From contig JALCLA010000001.1 of assembly GCA_022647565.1 (NCBI GenBank), forward strand, positions 310,001 to 374,000: a stretch of 64,000 bases of DNA. Direction: 5' to 3'. A model generated the notes under the pieces. It was not told the origin of the DNA. It ran no database searches and was given only the letters and a program-made list of their open reading frames with translations. This stretch comes from Chiayiivirga sp. GTDB lineage: Bacteria; Pseudomonadota; Gammaproteobacteria; Xanthomonadales; Xanthomonadaceae. Below, piece by piece: positions 36,307 to 44,480 of this stretch; position 1 is the first letter of the stretch, and the number at the start of each line of letters is the position of its first letter. Position numbers and translations under genes: made by a program.

Positions 36307-38153
36307 GCCTTGCTCCTTCGCGCCGTGGCGCGCTGCCTTCGATACCCCAGCCCGAGCAGCAAGGCCGCCGACAGGCTGAGCGCCATGCCGGCCCGTTCCG
36401 CCGCCGTGCCCGCATGCCGCCACTGCAGGCGATACTGGCCCGGGGCGAGCCTGAAGTGATAGTAGATCGACGCCGCATCGGGCTCGACCGGCGCGTAGCC
36501 GCCGCTGGCGCCTCGTACGCGCACTTCCCAGCCGGGAAACCGCAAGCGCTCAAGCGTGATCTCGGCGGCAGCGGTCAAGTCGACGTCGGCCACCAACCGC
36601 TGCGGAGCGTGGCGCCATCCGGTCACGCGTCCGGCATCGCTCGGCGACAGTTGCGGTTCGGGTCGCGGCAGGAAGGGTGGCAAGCGCGAACCCAGGCGTT
36701 CGGTACGCCCCCAGGTCTCGACCCGGATGCCGCGCGGCATGTAGTCGAAGACCTCGCGTCGCCAGAGGCGGCCGTCCGGAGTGATCCATGGCCCGTAGTG
36801 GCTCGGGTGTTGACCGAGGTAGCGCAGGGGCCCGAAGCGATCGGCCAGGGCTTCGGGAGCGCGGAAGCGGCTGCAATCGGTCCCGTTGCGCTCGCAATGC
36901 AGCATGGCGTCCAGGGTGGCGCTGGCTGCCGGCGGGATCAGCTCGATGCCGCGCAGCGCCGGTATCGCGGTGGCGGCCCCGGCCAGCGCCAGAGCCAGCG
37001 CTGCGAAGCGTGCGCCACGACCGCCCGGCGTCATGCCCACCAGCAGGCAGATCGCGGCAGGTGTGGCCAGTGCAAACCAGCGCCAGGGAAACTGGATGCG
37101 ACCCAGCTGCGGCAGCGCGCGATAGGCTGGCTCCAGCAGCGGGCACATCGCAAGCAAGGCCAGCCCGCCGACCAGCAGCATCGGGACGCGCAGGACTGCC
37201 TCGACCTGCGGACGCGGTCGCAATGCCAACGCGAACACCAGCACCGCCAGCACCCAGGCCCACAACGGGGTGAAACTGCGCGCCATCGCCGAGCCTTCGG
37301 CAAGACCGATCGGCCATTGGTTCGGCATCAGGTCGTCGCCGGTGCCGAGCCGGATCGCCTCGAGCTCGGACAGCACCGGGATCAGGTGGAAACCGGCCAG
37401 GGCCGCGCCCAGGCCCGCGGCCAGCATCAGCGCACCGATCACCTGCCATTGCCGGCGCAGGGCAAACCACAGGCTTGCCGGAATCGCCGCATAGAGCACG
37501 AGCAGCGCCGTCGGGTGATGACTCAGGAACAGGCCGGCCACGCCGAGCGCGCCCCAGCCGATGGCGGCACGGGAGCGGTCCTGGCGGGCGTGGCACAGGG
37601 CCAGCAGGACCAGCCATAGACAGGCCATGGCCAGCGCTTCGGACCACGCGCCTCGTATCCAGACATTGGCCAGGAAGTAGGGGTTGATGACCGCCAGCAG
37701 GATCAAGGCCGCGCCGCCGCGGGTCGTGCCGGGCCAGGTCCGGGCGAGCAGCCAGGCGGTCGCGGCATGGAGCAACAGCAGGAGCGTCAACGCGCCACGG
37801 GTCTGGATGCTCGCGGCATCGGTGATCGCGCCGAACGGCAAGGACAGCAGGCGCACGCCGGGCGGATAGAACACGAAACTCGGGCTGCCGGCGCCGCCGA
37901 ACGCTTCCTCGTACCAACGCGGATACACGCCGCCCTCGAAGATGGCGTGGTTGAAGGCTTCGATCCAGTTCAGGTGCCAGAAGCCGTCGTGCGTGGCCGG
38001 CAACCCCGCGGTCCACAGCAGCGCGACCTGCAGCAGCACCCAGGCAATGGCGACCAGGGACAGGCCCAAGGCCCAGGGATCACGCGAAGCGACCCGCGCC
38101 GGGGCATCGCCCCTGCGCAGCAGGCGGGTGCTGTCGGCTCCGATCTTCGTCAT
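36303..38153 (-). CDS. polytopic membrane protein, PTPS-related/GT39-like
   Basis: 616 residues from the ATG at 38153. About ten hydrophobic segments; the first periplasmic loop THDGFWHLNWIEAFNHAIFEGGVYPRW holds conserved acidic and His residues as in GT39/YfhO-like glycosyltransferases. Later landmarks are LANVWIRGAWSEALAMACL and LSHHPTALLVLYAAIPA, which resemble the 6-pyruvoyl-tetrahydropterin-synthase-related membrane domain. A C-terminal beta-rich periplasmic domain ends FRLAPGQYRLQWRHAGT, then a last helix. It could transfer sugars from a lipid carrier; this is an inference. Coupled to the SDR. Confidence 0.75.
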   Translation of the reverse strand: MTKIGADSTRLLRRGDAPARVASRDPWALGLSLVAIAWVLLQVALLWTAGLPATHDGFWHLNWIEAFNHAIFEGGVYPRWYEEAFGGAGSPSFVFYPPGVRLLSLPFGAITDAASIQTRGALTLLLLLHAATAWLLARTWPGTTRGGAALILLAVINPYFLANVWIRGAWSEALAMACLWLVLLALCHARQDRSRAAIGWGALGVAGLFLSHHPTALLVLYAAIPASLWFALRRQWQVIGALMLAAGLGAALAGFHLIPVLSELEAIRLGTGDDLMPNQWPIGLAEGSAMARSFTPLWAWVLAVLVFALALRPRPQVEAVLRVPMLLVGGLALLAMCPLLEPAYRALPQLGRIQFPWRWFALATPAAICLLVGMTPGGRGARFAALALALAGAATAIPALRGIELIPPAASATLDAMLHCERNGTDCSRFRAPEALADRFGPLRYLGQHPSHYGPWITPDGRLWRREVFDYMPRGIRVETWGRTERLGSRLPPFLPRPEPQLSPSDAGRVTGWRHAPQRLVADVDLTAAAEITLERLRFPGWEVRVRGASGGYAPVEPDAASIYYHFRLAPGQYRLQWRHAGTAAERAGMALSLSAALLLGLGYRRQRATARRSKA

Positions 38154-38194
38154 GCGTGCGCTAGGATAGCCCGCCGCAACACTTGGGCGAACCG

Positions 38195-38527
38195 ATGCTG
38201 ACTTCCCTCCTGATGGCCGCGCAGTTGGCGGCGGCTCCGATCGCCTGCGATGCCCGCTCGGGCTGGAATGCCGGGCGTGCCGGACAGCCGGTGCCGGAGG
38301 CATGCCGTGGCGATGACTACCGGGAAGCCCATCGGCTCGGCGAATCGCTCAAGCAGTTGCAGGACGAGCACGCCAGGATCGAAGCCGAACTGCCGACGCT
38401 GGCTCCGCCGGCGCAGGCCAGCGCGCGTCGCCGACAGCGCCAGCTCGATCTCGATCTCGAAGCCATCCGCGGCCTTGCCACGATCAAGGCCTGGCCACTG
38501 GATCCTGTTCCCGCGAGCCTGCCATGA
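38195..38527 (+). CDS. small exported helical protein
   Basis: 110 residues from the ATG at 38195. A signal peptide (MLTSLLMAAQLAAA) is followed by two Cys (IACDARSG, EACRGDD) and a helical, charged stretch (HRLGESLKQLQDEHARIEAEL and ARRRQRQLDLDLEAIR). No family recognised. The stop overlaps the start of the next small lipoprotein by four bases (ATGA), so the two form a coupled pair divergent from the polytopic membrane protein. Confidence 0.65.
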   Translation: MLTSLLMAAQLAAAPIACDARSGWNAGRAGQPVPEACRGDDYREAHRLGESLKQLQDEHARIEAELPTLAPPAQASARRRQRQLDLDLEAIRGLATIKAWPLDPVPASLP

Positions 38528-38733
38528 AGCCCTTGCCGCGACTCCTGCTCGGCAGCGCGACACTCGCGTTGTGCGCTTGTGGCTCGTCCGCGCCACCGCC
38601 CGAGCCGCGCGACGAGGATCGGGCCATGGAGCGGGCCATCCATGCGCCGCTCGACAAGGCGCGCGCGCTGGACGAGGAGTTGCAGAAGGCCCGCCGGGAA
38701 CAGGACGCGAAGATCGAAGAGCAGGGCGGCTAG
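38524..38733 (+). CDS. small lipoprotein
   Basis: 69 residues. The N-terminus MKPLPRLLLGSATLALCAC looks like a lipoprotein signal with Cys19 as the acylated residue, followed by GSSAPPPEPRDED. The rest is a charged helix (KARALDEELQKARREQDAKIEEQGG). The TAG stop is supplied by the first bases of the MITE-like element at 38730, so an original longer C-terminus may have been lost. Coupled to the upstream gene. Confidence 0.65.
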   Translation: MKPLPRLLLGSATLALCACGSSAPPPEPRDEDRAMERAIHAPLDKARALDEELQKARREQDAKIEEQGG

Positions 38734-38895
38734 TGTGGTGTCCCGCAAGCACCATCAAATAATTCCGGCGTCTTTCGCCGCGATACTGCGTTGCTCGTCG
38801 TCGCCATAGCGTAGGCTATGCCTCCTCCTCGCGCCTGGTCTCGCAGCGAAATCCATCCGGAATTTCTTCGCGTTACTTGCGGGACACCACACTAG
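38730..38895. mobile_element. 166-bp MITE-like palindromic element
   Basis: Perfect 20-bp terminal inverted repeats: the left one begins CTAGTGTGGTGTCCCGCAA at 38730, the right one ends CGGGACACCACACTAG at 38895. Weaker inverted similarity continues about 30 bp further inward (AATTCCGG on both arms). At the centre CATAGC-GTAG-GCTATG (38808-38823) forms a hairpin. It carries no gene. CTAG at each end may be the target duplication or part of the repeats. It lies directly between the lipoprotein gene and ntrX, so it may carry a promoter or a terminator. Confidence 0.75.
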
Positions 38896-38998
38896 ACCAC
38901 GCCGACCGCCACCGCCCGATGCCCCGCGTGTTGCGCGCTGCTTGCCGCTGACCGGGAGCGGCCTCAGACTTGTTGCACGTAAACAACAACCCTTGCCC

Positions 38999-40381
38999 AT
39001 GCCAGCGGCCCACATCCTGATCGTCGACGACGAGCCCGACATCCGGGCCGCGGTGCGCGACATCCTCGAAGACGAAGGCTATCGCGTTACCCTGGCCGAG
39101 GACGCGGCGGCGGCGCGCGCGGCGCGTGCCGCGCAAGCGCTCGATGCCGTGCTGCTCGACATCTGGATGCCCGGTACCGACGGCATCAGCCTGTTGCGCG
39201 AGTGGGCCGGCAGCGGCGCGCTCGACATTCCGGTGGTGATGATGTCGGGCCACGGCACGGTCGAGACCGCGGTCGAGGCCACGCGCCTCGGGGCCTACGA
39301 TTTCATCGAGAAGCCCATCGCCCTGGCCAAGCTGCTGATCACGCTGGAGCGTGCCCTCGAAGCGAGCGCCTTGCGCAAGACCAACCAGGCGCTGCGCCAG
39401 CAGTTGCAGCCGCAGTTCGAACCACGCGGCGATTCGGCGGTGATGCAGGCGCTGCGCGCCCAGCTCGAACGCCTCGCGGCACACGAAGCGCCGGTGTTGC
39501 TGCGCGGCGAGACCGGCACCGGCAAGGAAGCTCTGGCGCGCTGGCTGCATGCACGCAGTGCGCGTGCGCGGGCGCCTTTCGTGACCGTGGCCGCCGGCGC
39601 GATCCCGAACGAGCAGGCCGCGGCGACGCTGTTCGGCGCGGAAACCGAGCATGGCGTGTCGCCCGGCCTGCTGGAACAGGCGCAAGGCGGCAGCGTGTTC
39701 CTCGACGAGGTTGCGGAACTTGGCGCCGAGCTGCAGTTGCGTCTGTCGAGCGTGCTGGAGCGACGCCAGCTGCTGCGCGTGGGCGGGCGCACGCCCGTGC
39801 CGCTGGATGTGCGCGTGATCGCGGCCAGCGCGCAGGACCTCGAAGCGCAGCGCGCGGCAGGTCGCCTGCGCGACGAACTCTACTACCAGCTAAACGTGAT
39901 TCCGGTGGCGGTACCCGCGCTGCGCGAACGCAGCGAGGACGTGGGCGAGCTGCTGGAGCAATTCGCCACCTTCTTCGCCGCACGCGACCGCCTGCCGTCG
40001 CGTCGCTTCGCTGCCGCCGCGGTCGAGCGCCTCAAGCGCCACCCGTGGCCCGGCAACGTGCGCGAGCTGCGCGGATTGGTGCAGCGCCTCGGGCTGCTCG
40101 GCAGCGGCGAGGTGAGCGAGCATGAACTCGATGCGGCGCTCGGCCACGCCCTGCCAGCTGCGACGGCGTCACCACTCGCGCCCGATCCGGGCTATGCGAT
40201 CGACTTCGCCCAGCCCTTGCGCGAGGCGCGCGACCAGTTCGAACGCGTCTACCTGCTGCGGCAACTGCAGGAGTGCGGCGGCAGCGTCGGCAAGCTGGCT
40301 AGAATGGCCGGCATGGAGCGCACCCATCTTTATCGCAAACTGCGCGACCTGGGCGTTGACATCAAGAACAAGGACGCGTGA
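38999..40381 (+). CDS. ntrX: NtrX-like response regulator without GAFTGA
   Basis: 460 residues from the ATG at 38999. Receiver domain at about 1-120 with phospho-acceptor Asp54 (VLLDIWMPGTDG); AAA+ domain with Walker A GETGTGKEA (about 170) and Walker B GGSVFLDEV (about 229). Where sigma-54 activators have GAFTGA, this one reads LFGAETEHGVSPGLLEQA. The C-terminus is a Fis-type HTH (GSVGKLARMAGMERTHLYRKL). Without the loop it should not open sigma-54 complexes and probably acts as a sigma-70-type regulator. The partner NtrY is at 15273-17429. The next gene begins after three bases. Confidence 0.9.
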   Translation: MPAAHILIVDDEPDIRAAVRDILEDEGYRVTLAEDAAAARAARAAQALDAVLLDIWMPGTDGISLLREWAGSGALDIPVVMMSGHGTVETAVEATRLGAYDFIEKPIALAKLLITLERALEASALRKTNQALRQQLQPQFEPRGDSAVMQALRAQLERLAAHEAPVLLRGETGTGKEALARWLHARSARARAPFVTVAAGAIPNEQAAATLFGAETEHGVSPGLLEQAQGGSVFLDEVAELGAELQLRLSSVLERRQLLRVGGRTPVPLDVRVIAASAQDLEAQRAAGRLRDELYYQLNVIPVAVPALRERSEDVGELLEQFATFFAARDRLPSRRFAAAAVERLKRHPWPGNVRELRGLVQRLGLLGSGEVSEHELDAALGHALPAATASPLAPDPGYAIDFAQPLREARDQFERVYLLRQLQECGGSVGKLARMAGMERTHLYRKLRDLGVDIKNKDA

Positions 40382-40384
40382 GCG

Positions 40385-42142
40385 ATGGTCGCAACCGGGA
40401 TGTTGTTCGACGGCCTGGGCGAGGCCGCCCGATCCGACGACGTGAACGCGGCGGTGCGTGAACTGGCTGATACCGGCACGACCGAACGCGGTGCGATCTT
40501 CACTCGACCCGAGGTGGTCGCTTCCATTCTCGATCTGAGCGGTTATGTCGAAGAGGCAAGCCTGCATCGTCGGCGCCTGCTTGAACCGGCGTTCGGAAAC
40601 GGCGATTTCCTGCTGCCCGTCATCGACCGTCTGCTGGTGGCGTATTTGCGCGAGGCCGGAAGCACGTCGCGGGCCCAGATCGACTTGCATGATGCGATTC
40701 GCGCCGTCGAACTGCATCGGGAGAGCTTCGAAGCGACCCGAGCCAAGGTGCACCAGCGGCTTGTTGCGGGCGGCATCGACGCGCTTGCGGCTGACACGCT
40801 GTGCGAGTGCTGGCTGCGCTGCGATGACTTCCTGCTCTGCGCCTTGGACGGAGAGTTCGACGTGGTCGTCGGCAATCCGCCGTATGTGCGCCAAGAGCGC
40901 ATTCCCGCCGCGTTGCTCGGCGAATATCGCCGCCGCTATCGCACCTTGTTCGACCGTGCCGATCTCTACGTGCCGTTCTACGAGCGAGCGCTCGATCTAC
41001 TTTCGCCGCGAGGCGTGCTGGGCTTCATCTGTGCCAACCGCTGGCTTAAGAATCGTTATGGCGGGCCGCTGCGGGAGAAGATCTCGCGCGGATTCCACTT
41101 GAGTCATTTCATCGACATGGAAGGCGTGGACGCGTTCCAGTCCGAGGTGATCGCCTATCCCGCGATCACGGTGATCCGACGCGTGCAACGCATCCTGTCC
41201 GCGCCAACTCGCATCGCATCGGGTCGAGGCGTAGAGCGATTCGATCTGCCGGCATTGACGCGCGCCATGACCGCGGACGCGGCTCAACCCGGTGCGATAG
41301 ACGAACTGATCCTTGACGACGCCGGCGATGCGCCCTGGCTGCTGGACGACATCCCGCGATTGACGCTGTTGCGCCGGATCGAAGCAGAGTTCCCGGCGAT
41401 CGAGGCCGCTGGCTGCAAGATCGGCATTGGAGTCGCTACGGGCTGTGACCGCGTTTTCATCGGCGACTACGACGCTCTGCCGGTGGAACCCGACCGCAAG
41501 CTGCCGCTGGCGATGGCGCGCGATCTGGTCGACGGTGAAGTGCGTTGGAGCGGCAAAGGCGTGGTCAATCCGTTCCTTGCCGACGGGAGCCTGGCGGCGT
41601 TCGAGGACTTCCCCGAGTTTGCGGCTTATCTTAGATCGCATCGCGACGCGGTTGCCGCCCGACACGTCGCGGCGCGCAACCCCGAAGGCTGGTATCGGAC
41701 CATCGATCGCATCCATCCAGAGCTTCGGCATCGAGCCAAGCTGCTGGTTCCCGACATCAAGGGTGAGGCGGTATTCGCGCTGGACGAGGGCCGTTTCTAC
41801 CCGCATCACAACCTGTATTTCGTCACGGCGGAAGAGTGGGACCTGCGCGCTTTGCGGAGCGTGCTGCGCTCGTCGTTGGCCGTGATGTCGATAGCAACCT
41901 ATTGCACCCGCATGGCCGGCGGCTTCTTGCGATTTCAGGCGCAGTATTTGCGTCGCATCCGATTGCCGCGCTGGAGCGGCGTATCGCCCGCACTGCGCGA
42001 CGAACTGATCGCGGTCGGCGCGTCCCGCAACCAGAAAGAGGTCGATGCACCCGTGATGCGGTTGTACGGATTGAACGTCGCCGAGATCGCGCTGGCGCAG
42101 CGCGTGGCGCGTGACGCGCAAGTTGCACGCAAGTCGGAATGA
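40385..42142 (+). CDS. adenine-N6 DNA methyltransferase (PaeR7I/XhoI-type modification)
   Basis: 585 residues from the ATG at 40385. The SAM-binding motif I is LLEPAFGNGDFLLPV (about 65-80) and the catalytic motif IV is VVGNPPYVRQ (NPPY at 164-167), followed by DLYVPFYERALDLLSPRGVLGFICANRW, the Eco57I-like gamma-class arrangement. The C-terminal third is the target-recognition region (FLRFQAQYLRRIRLP). With the adjacent XhoI-type nuclease the predicted site is CTCGAG; this depends on the partner. It begins three bases after ntrX and ends four bases before the nuclease start. Confidence 0.88.
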   Translation: MVATGMLFDGLGEAARSDDVNAAVRELADTGTTERGAIFTRPEVVASILDLSGYVEEASLHRRRLLEPAFGNGDFLLPVIDRLLVAYLREAGSTSRAQIDLHDAIRAVELHRESFEATRAKVHQRLVAGGIDALAADTLCECWLRCDDFLLCALDGEFDVVVGNPPYVRQERIPAALLGEYRRRYRTLFDRADLYVPFYERALDLLSPRGVLGFICANRWLKNRYGGPLREKISRGFHLSHFIDMEGVDAFQSEVIAYPAITVIRRVQRILSAPTRIASGRGVERFDLPALTRAMTADAAQPGAIDELILDDAGDAPWLLDDIPRLTLLRRIEAEFPAIEAAGCKIGIGVATGCDRVFIGDYDALPVEPDRKLPLAMARDLVDGEVRWSGKGVVNPFLADGSLAAFEDFPEFAAYLRSHRDAVAARHVAARNPEGWYRTIDRIHPELRHRAKLLVPDIKGEAVFALDEGRFYPHHNLYFVTAEEWDLRALRSVLRSSLAVMSIATYCTRMAGGFLRFQAQYLRRIRLPRWSGVSPALRDELIAVGASRNQKEVDAPVMRLYGLNVAEIALAQRVARDAQVARKSE

Positions 42143-42146
42143 ACGG

Positions 42147-42956
42147 ATGACCGTGCAGTTGTTGCCACCGGATTTCGACGCACTGACCCGCCGCGCAGTC
42201 GCGCGGTTCTGGGCGGCTCGCAGCGGAGCCCGCGACAACCCGCTTCAAGGCGGTTCGCGCGACGCCGTGCTGGGCGGCAAGAACATGGATGGCTTCGTCG
42301 AGCTGGTGAGCGCCACGACGACGCATTGCGGCTTGCCGGCCGCCGCGGTGAAGACACGCAGATCGCAGGTCGTGCTGCCGGGATTCTTCCGAGCGACCAA
42401 GAACTGGGACGTGCTGGTGATCCACGAACGTCGACTGCTCGGCGTGTTCGAGTTCAAGTCCCAAGTCGGCTCTTTCGGCAACAACTTCAACAACCGCAGC
42501 GAAGAAGTCGTCGGTTCCGCAGCTGACCTATGGGTTGCACATCACCACGGCGCCTACGGCGAGGGCCCGCATCGCAGCCGCAGTCGCATATCGGAGGGCT
42601 CGTCCGCATTGCTCAACCCCGAGTTCCAATCCGATCCACGGCCTCCTTTCCTGGCGTGGGCAATGCTGCTGGAAGAGTGCGACGGATCGCTGAATCCGGT
42701 TCGCTGCGAAGCGCCGAATTATCCGGTCTTCGACGAATTCCGCAACGCCTCCTATGCGCGCCGCTATCAGATTCTGTGCGAACGGCTCGTCGAACGGCAA
42801 CTCTATAGCGCAGCCGCGCTGGAGCTGACTCGCGCCGGTTCGGAGCAGCATAGGTCGTTGTCCGCAGCGACCAGCATCCGAAACCTGTTCGCGGAGTTCG
42901 CGGGGAAGTTGCTGGCGGCGTCGGATCGAGGCGAAGCGGCGGCGGGGTGCACATGA
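42147..42956 (+). CDS. type II restriction endonuclease, XhoI/PaeR7I family
   Basis: 269 residues from the ATG at 42147; a GTG at 42111 would overlap the methyltransferase. Family signatures: GGKNMDGFVELVS (about 43), LPGFFRATKNWDVLVI, then GVFEFKSQVGSFGNNFNNRSEEVVGSAADLW (from about 100), where the Asp and E-x-K fit a PD-(D/E)xK nuclease core. Known members cut CTCGAG. The stop overlaps the trkA start by four bases (ATGA), so the pair is inserted without any scar into the ntrX-trkA transcript. Confidence 0.88.
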   Translation: MTVQLLPPDFDALTRRAVARFWAARSGARDNPLQGGSRDAVLGGKNMDGFVELVSATTTHCGLPAAAVKTRRSQVVLPGFFRATKNWDVLVIHERRLLGVFEFKSQVGSFGNNFNNRSEEVVGSAADLWVAHHHGAYGEGPHRSRSRISEGSSALLNPEFQSDPRPPFLAWAMLLEECDGSLNPVRCEAPNYPVFDEFRNASYARRYQILCERLVERQLYSAAALELTRAGSEQHRSLSAATSIRNLFAEFAGKLLAASDRGEAAAGCT

Positions 42957-44329
42957 AGATCCTGATCCTCGGCGCCGGGCAAGTGGGCGCTTCCGTGGCG
43001 GCGGCGCTGGCGTCGGAGAACAGCGACATCACCGTGGTCGATCTCGACCAGACCAAGCTGCGCGAGCTGTCCGAGCGTCTGGATATCCGCACCATCGTCG
43101 GACATGCCTCCTTGCCCAGCGTGCTGGGCCATGCGGGTGCGGAGGATGCCGACCTGATCATCGCGGTGACCTCCAGCGACGAGGTCAACCTGATTGCCTG
43201 CCAGGTCGCGGATGCGCTCTACAAGACGCCGACCAAGATCGCGCGCCTGCGCGAAATTGAATACCTCAAGCACCCCGAACTGACCCAGCGCGGACATTCC
43301 TCGATCGACGTCGCGATCAGCCCGGAAGCGCTGGTGTGCAAGCACGTGCAGCGCCTGATCGAGTACCCGGGCGCGCTGCAGGTGCTGGATTTCGCCGATG
43401 GCCGCGCCCAGCTCGTGGCGGTGCGTGCCTTGGCCGGCGGGGCGCTCGTCGGGCACCAGATCAAGGAACTGCGCGAGCACCTGCCGCGTGACGTGGATGC
43501 GCGCGTCGCCGCGATCTTCCGCGCCGGCAAGCCCATTTCGCCGCAAGGCCATACCGTGATCGAGGTCGACGACGAAGTCTTCTTCCTCGCCGACCGCCGC
43601 GACATCCGCACCGTGATGAGCGAGTTGCGCCGCCTCGACAAGCCGGTCAAGCGCGTCTTCATCGCGGGCGGCGGCAACATCGGGCGCTCGCTGGCCAAGG
43701 CGCTGGAGGCCCAGTTCAGCGTGAAGATCCTGGAGCGATCGCGCGATCGCGCCAAGGGCATCGCCGAGGACCTGCGCAACTCGATCGTGCTGGTGGGCGA
43801 CTGCGCCGACGAGGATCTCCTGCGCGAGGAGAACATCGACCAGACCGACGTGTACTGCGCGCTCACCAACGACGACGAAGCCAACATCCTGTCCTCGATG
43901 CTGGCCAAACGCATGGGCTGCCAGCGCGTGATCTCGCTCATCAACCGCCCGGCCTATGCCGAGCTGGTGGAGGGCGGCAGCATCGATATCGCGGTATCGC
44001 CACAGCAAGTCACGCTCGGCGCGCTGCTCACCTACATCCGCCAGGGCACGATGGTGCGCGTGCACAGCCTGCGGCGCGGCATGGCCGAGGCGATCGAGGC
44101 GGTTGCGATCGGCGACCGCCGCACCTCGCGCGTGATCGGACGCGCGCTGGAGGAGCTCGAACTGCCCTCGGCCGCCACCATCGGCGGCATCGTGCGCGGC
44201 GAGAAGCTCCTGATCGCGCATCACGATGTGGTGATCGAGGCCAACGACCACGTCATCGTGTTCCTGATGGACAAGCGCCAGCTGCCGCAGGTGGAAGCCT
44301 TGTTCCGCGCCGACGCGACCTGGATATAG
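42953..44329 (+). CDS. trkA: Trk system potassium uptake protein TrkA
   Basis: 458 residues from the ATG at 42953, the same length as E. coli TrkA. Two repeats of RCK_N plus RCK_C: the first Rossmann motif is MKILILGAGQVGASVA, the second VFIAGGGNIGRSLA (about 235). It binds NAD(H) and gates TrkH at the inner membrane. Typical phrases include DLIIAVTSSDEVNLIACQVA and CALTNDDEANILSSMLAKRMG. The start overlaps the restriction nuclease stop. trkH follows after 151 bp with two hairpins. In E. coli trkA follows rsmB; here rsmB is 23 kb away. Confidence 0.96.
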   Translation: MKILILGAGQVGASVAAALASENSDITVVDLDQTKLRELSERLDIRTIVGHASLPSVLGHAGAEDADLIIAVTSSDEVNLIACQVADALYKTPTKIARLREIEYLKHPELTQRGHSSIDVAISPEALVCKHVQRLIEYPGALQVLDFADGRAQLVAVRALAGGALVGHQIKELREHLPRDVDARVAAIFRAGKPISPQGHTVIEVDDEVFFLADRRDIRTVMSELRRLDKPVKRVFIAGGGNIGRSLAKALEAQFSVKILERSRDRAKGIAEDLRNSIVLVGDCADEDLLREENIDQTDVYCALTNDDEANILSSMLAKRMGCQRVISLINRPAYAELVEGGSIDIAVSPQQVTLGALLTYIRQGTMVRVHSLRRGMAEAIEAVAIGDRRTSRVIGRALEELELPSAATIGGIVRGEKLLIAHHDVVIEANDHVIVFLMDKRQLPQVEALFRADATWI

Positions 44330-44397
44330 GGTGGGTGGAAACAAGTGCCAAGCATCCGGCTCCAAACGACAGCGTATCGCTCCCCTATCCCCGCAGA

Positions 44398-44439
44398 GGT
44401 TTGCGGTGCAAACCCTTGCCGCCCCTTGACGCAAGGGGC
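44398..44439 (+). repeat. tandem hairpins in the trkA-trkH spacer
   Basis: GGTTTGC-GGT-GCAAACC (44398-44414) is a perfect 7-bp stem with a 3-nt loop. Seven bases on, GCCCCTTG-ACG-CAAGGGGC (44421-44439) is a perfect 8-bp stem with a 3-nt loop. No T-run follows. They may attenuate or stabilise the transcript, setting the TrkA to TrkH ratio. Confidence 0.55.
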
Positions 44440-44480
44440 GACACCGCTTCGTCGGATGCATTCAAGGATTCCATAGGCCC

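Noticed and set aside
38755..39063. 102-codon leftward frame across the MITE-like element
   Set aside because: It exists only because the palindrome is open in that frame. There is no start signal and no recognised protein.
40385..42956. Phage-type BREX/DISARM defence locus
   Set aside because: Only a methyltransferase and one XhoI-type nuclease are present; there are no additional defence genes nearby.
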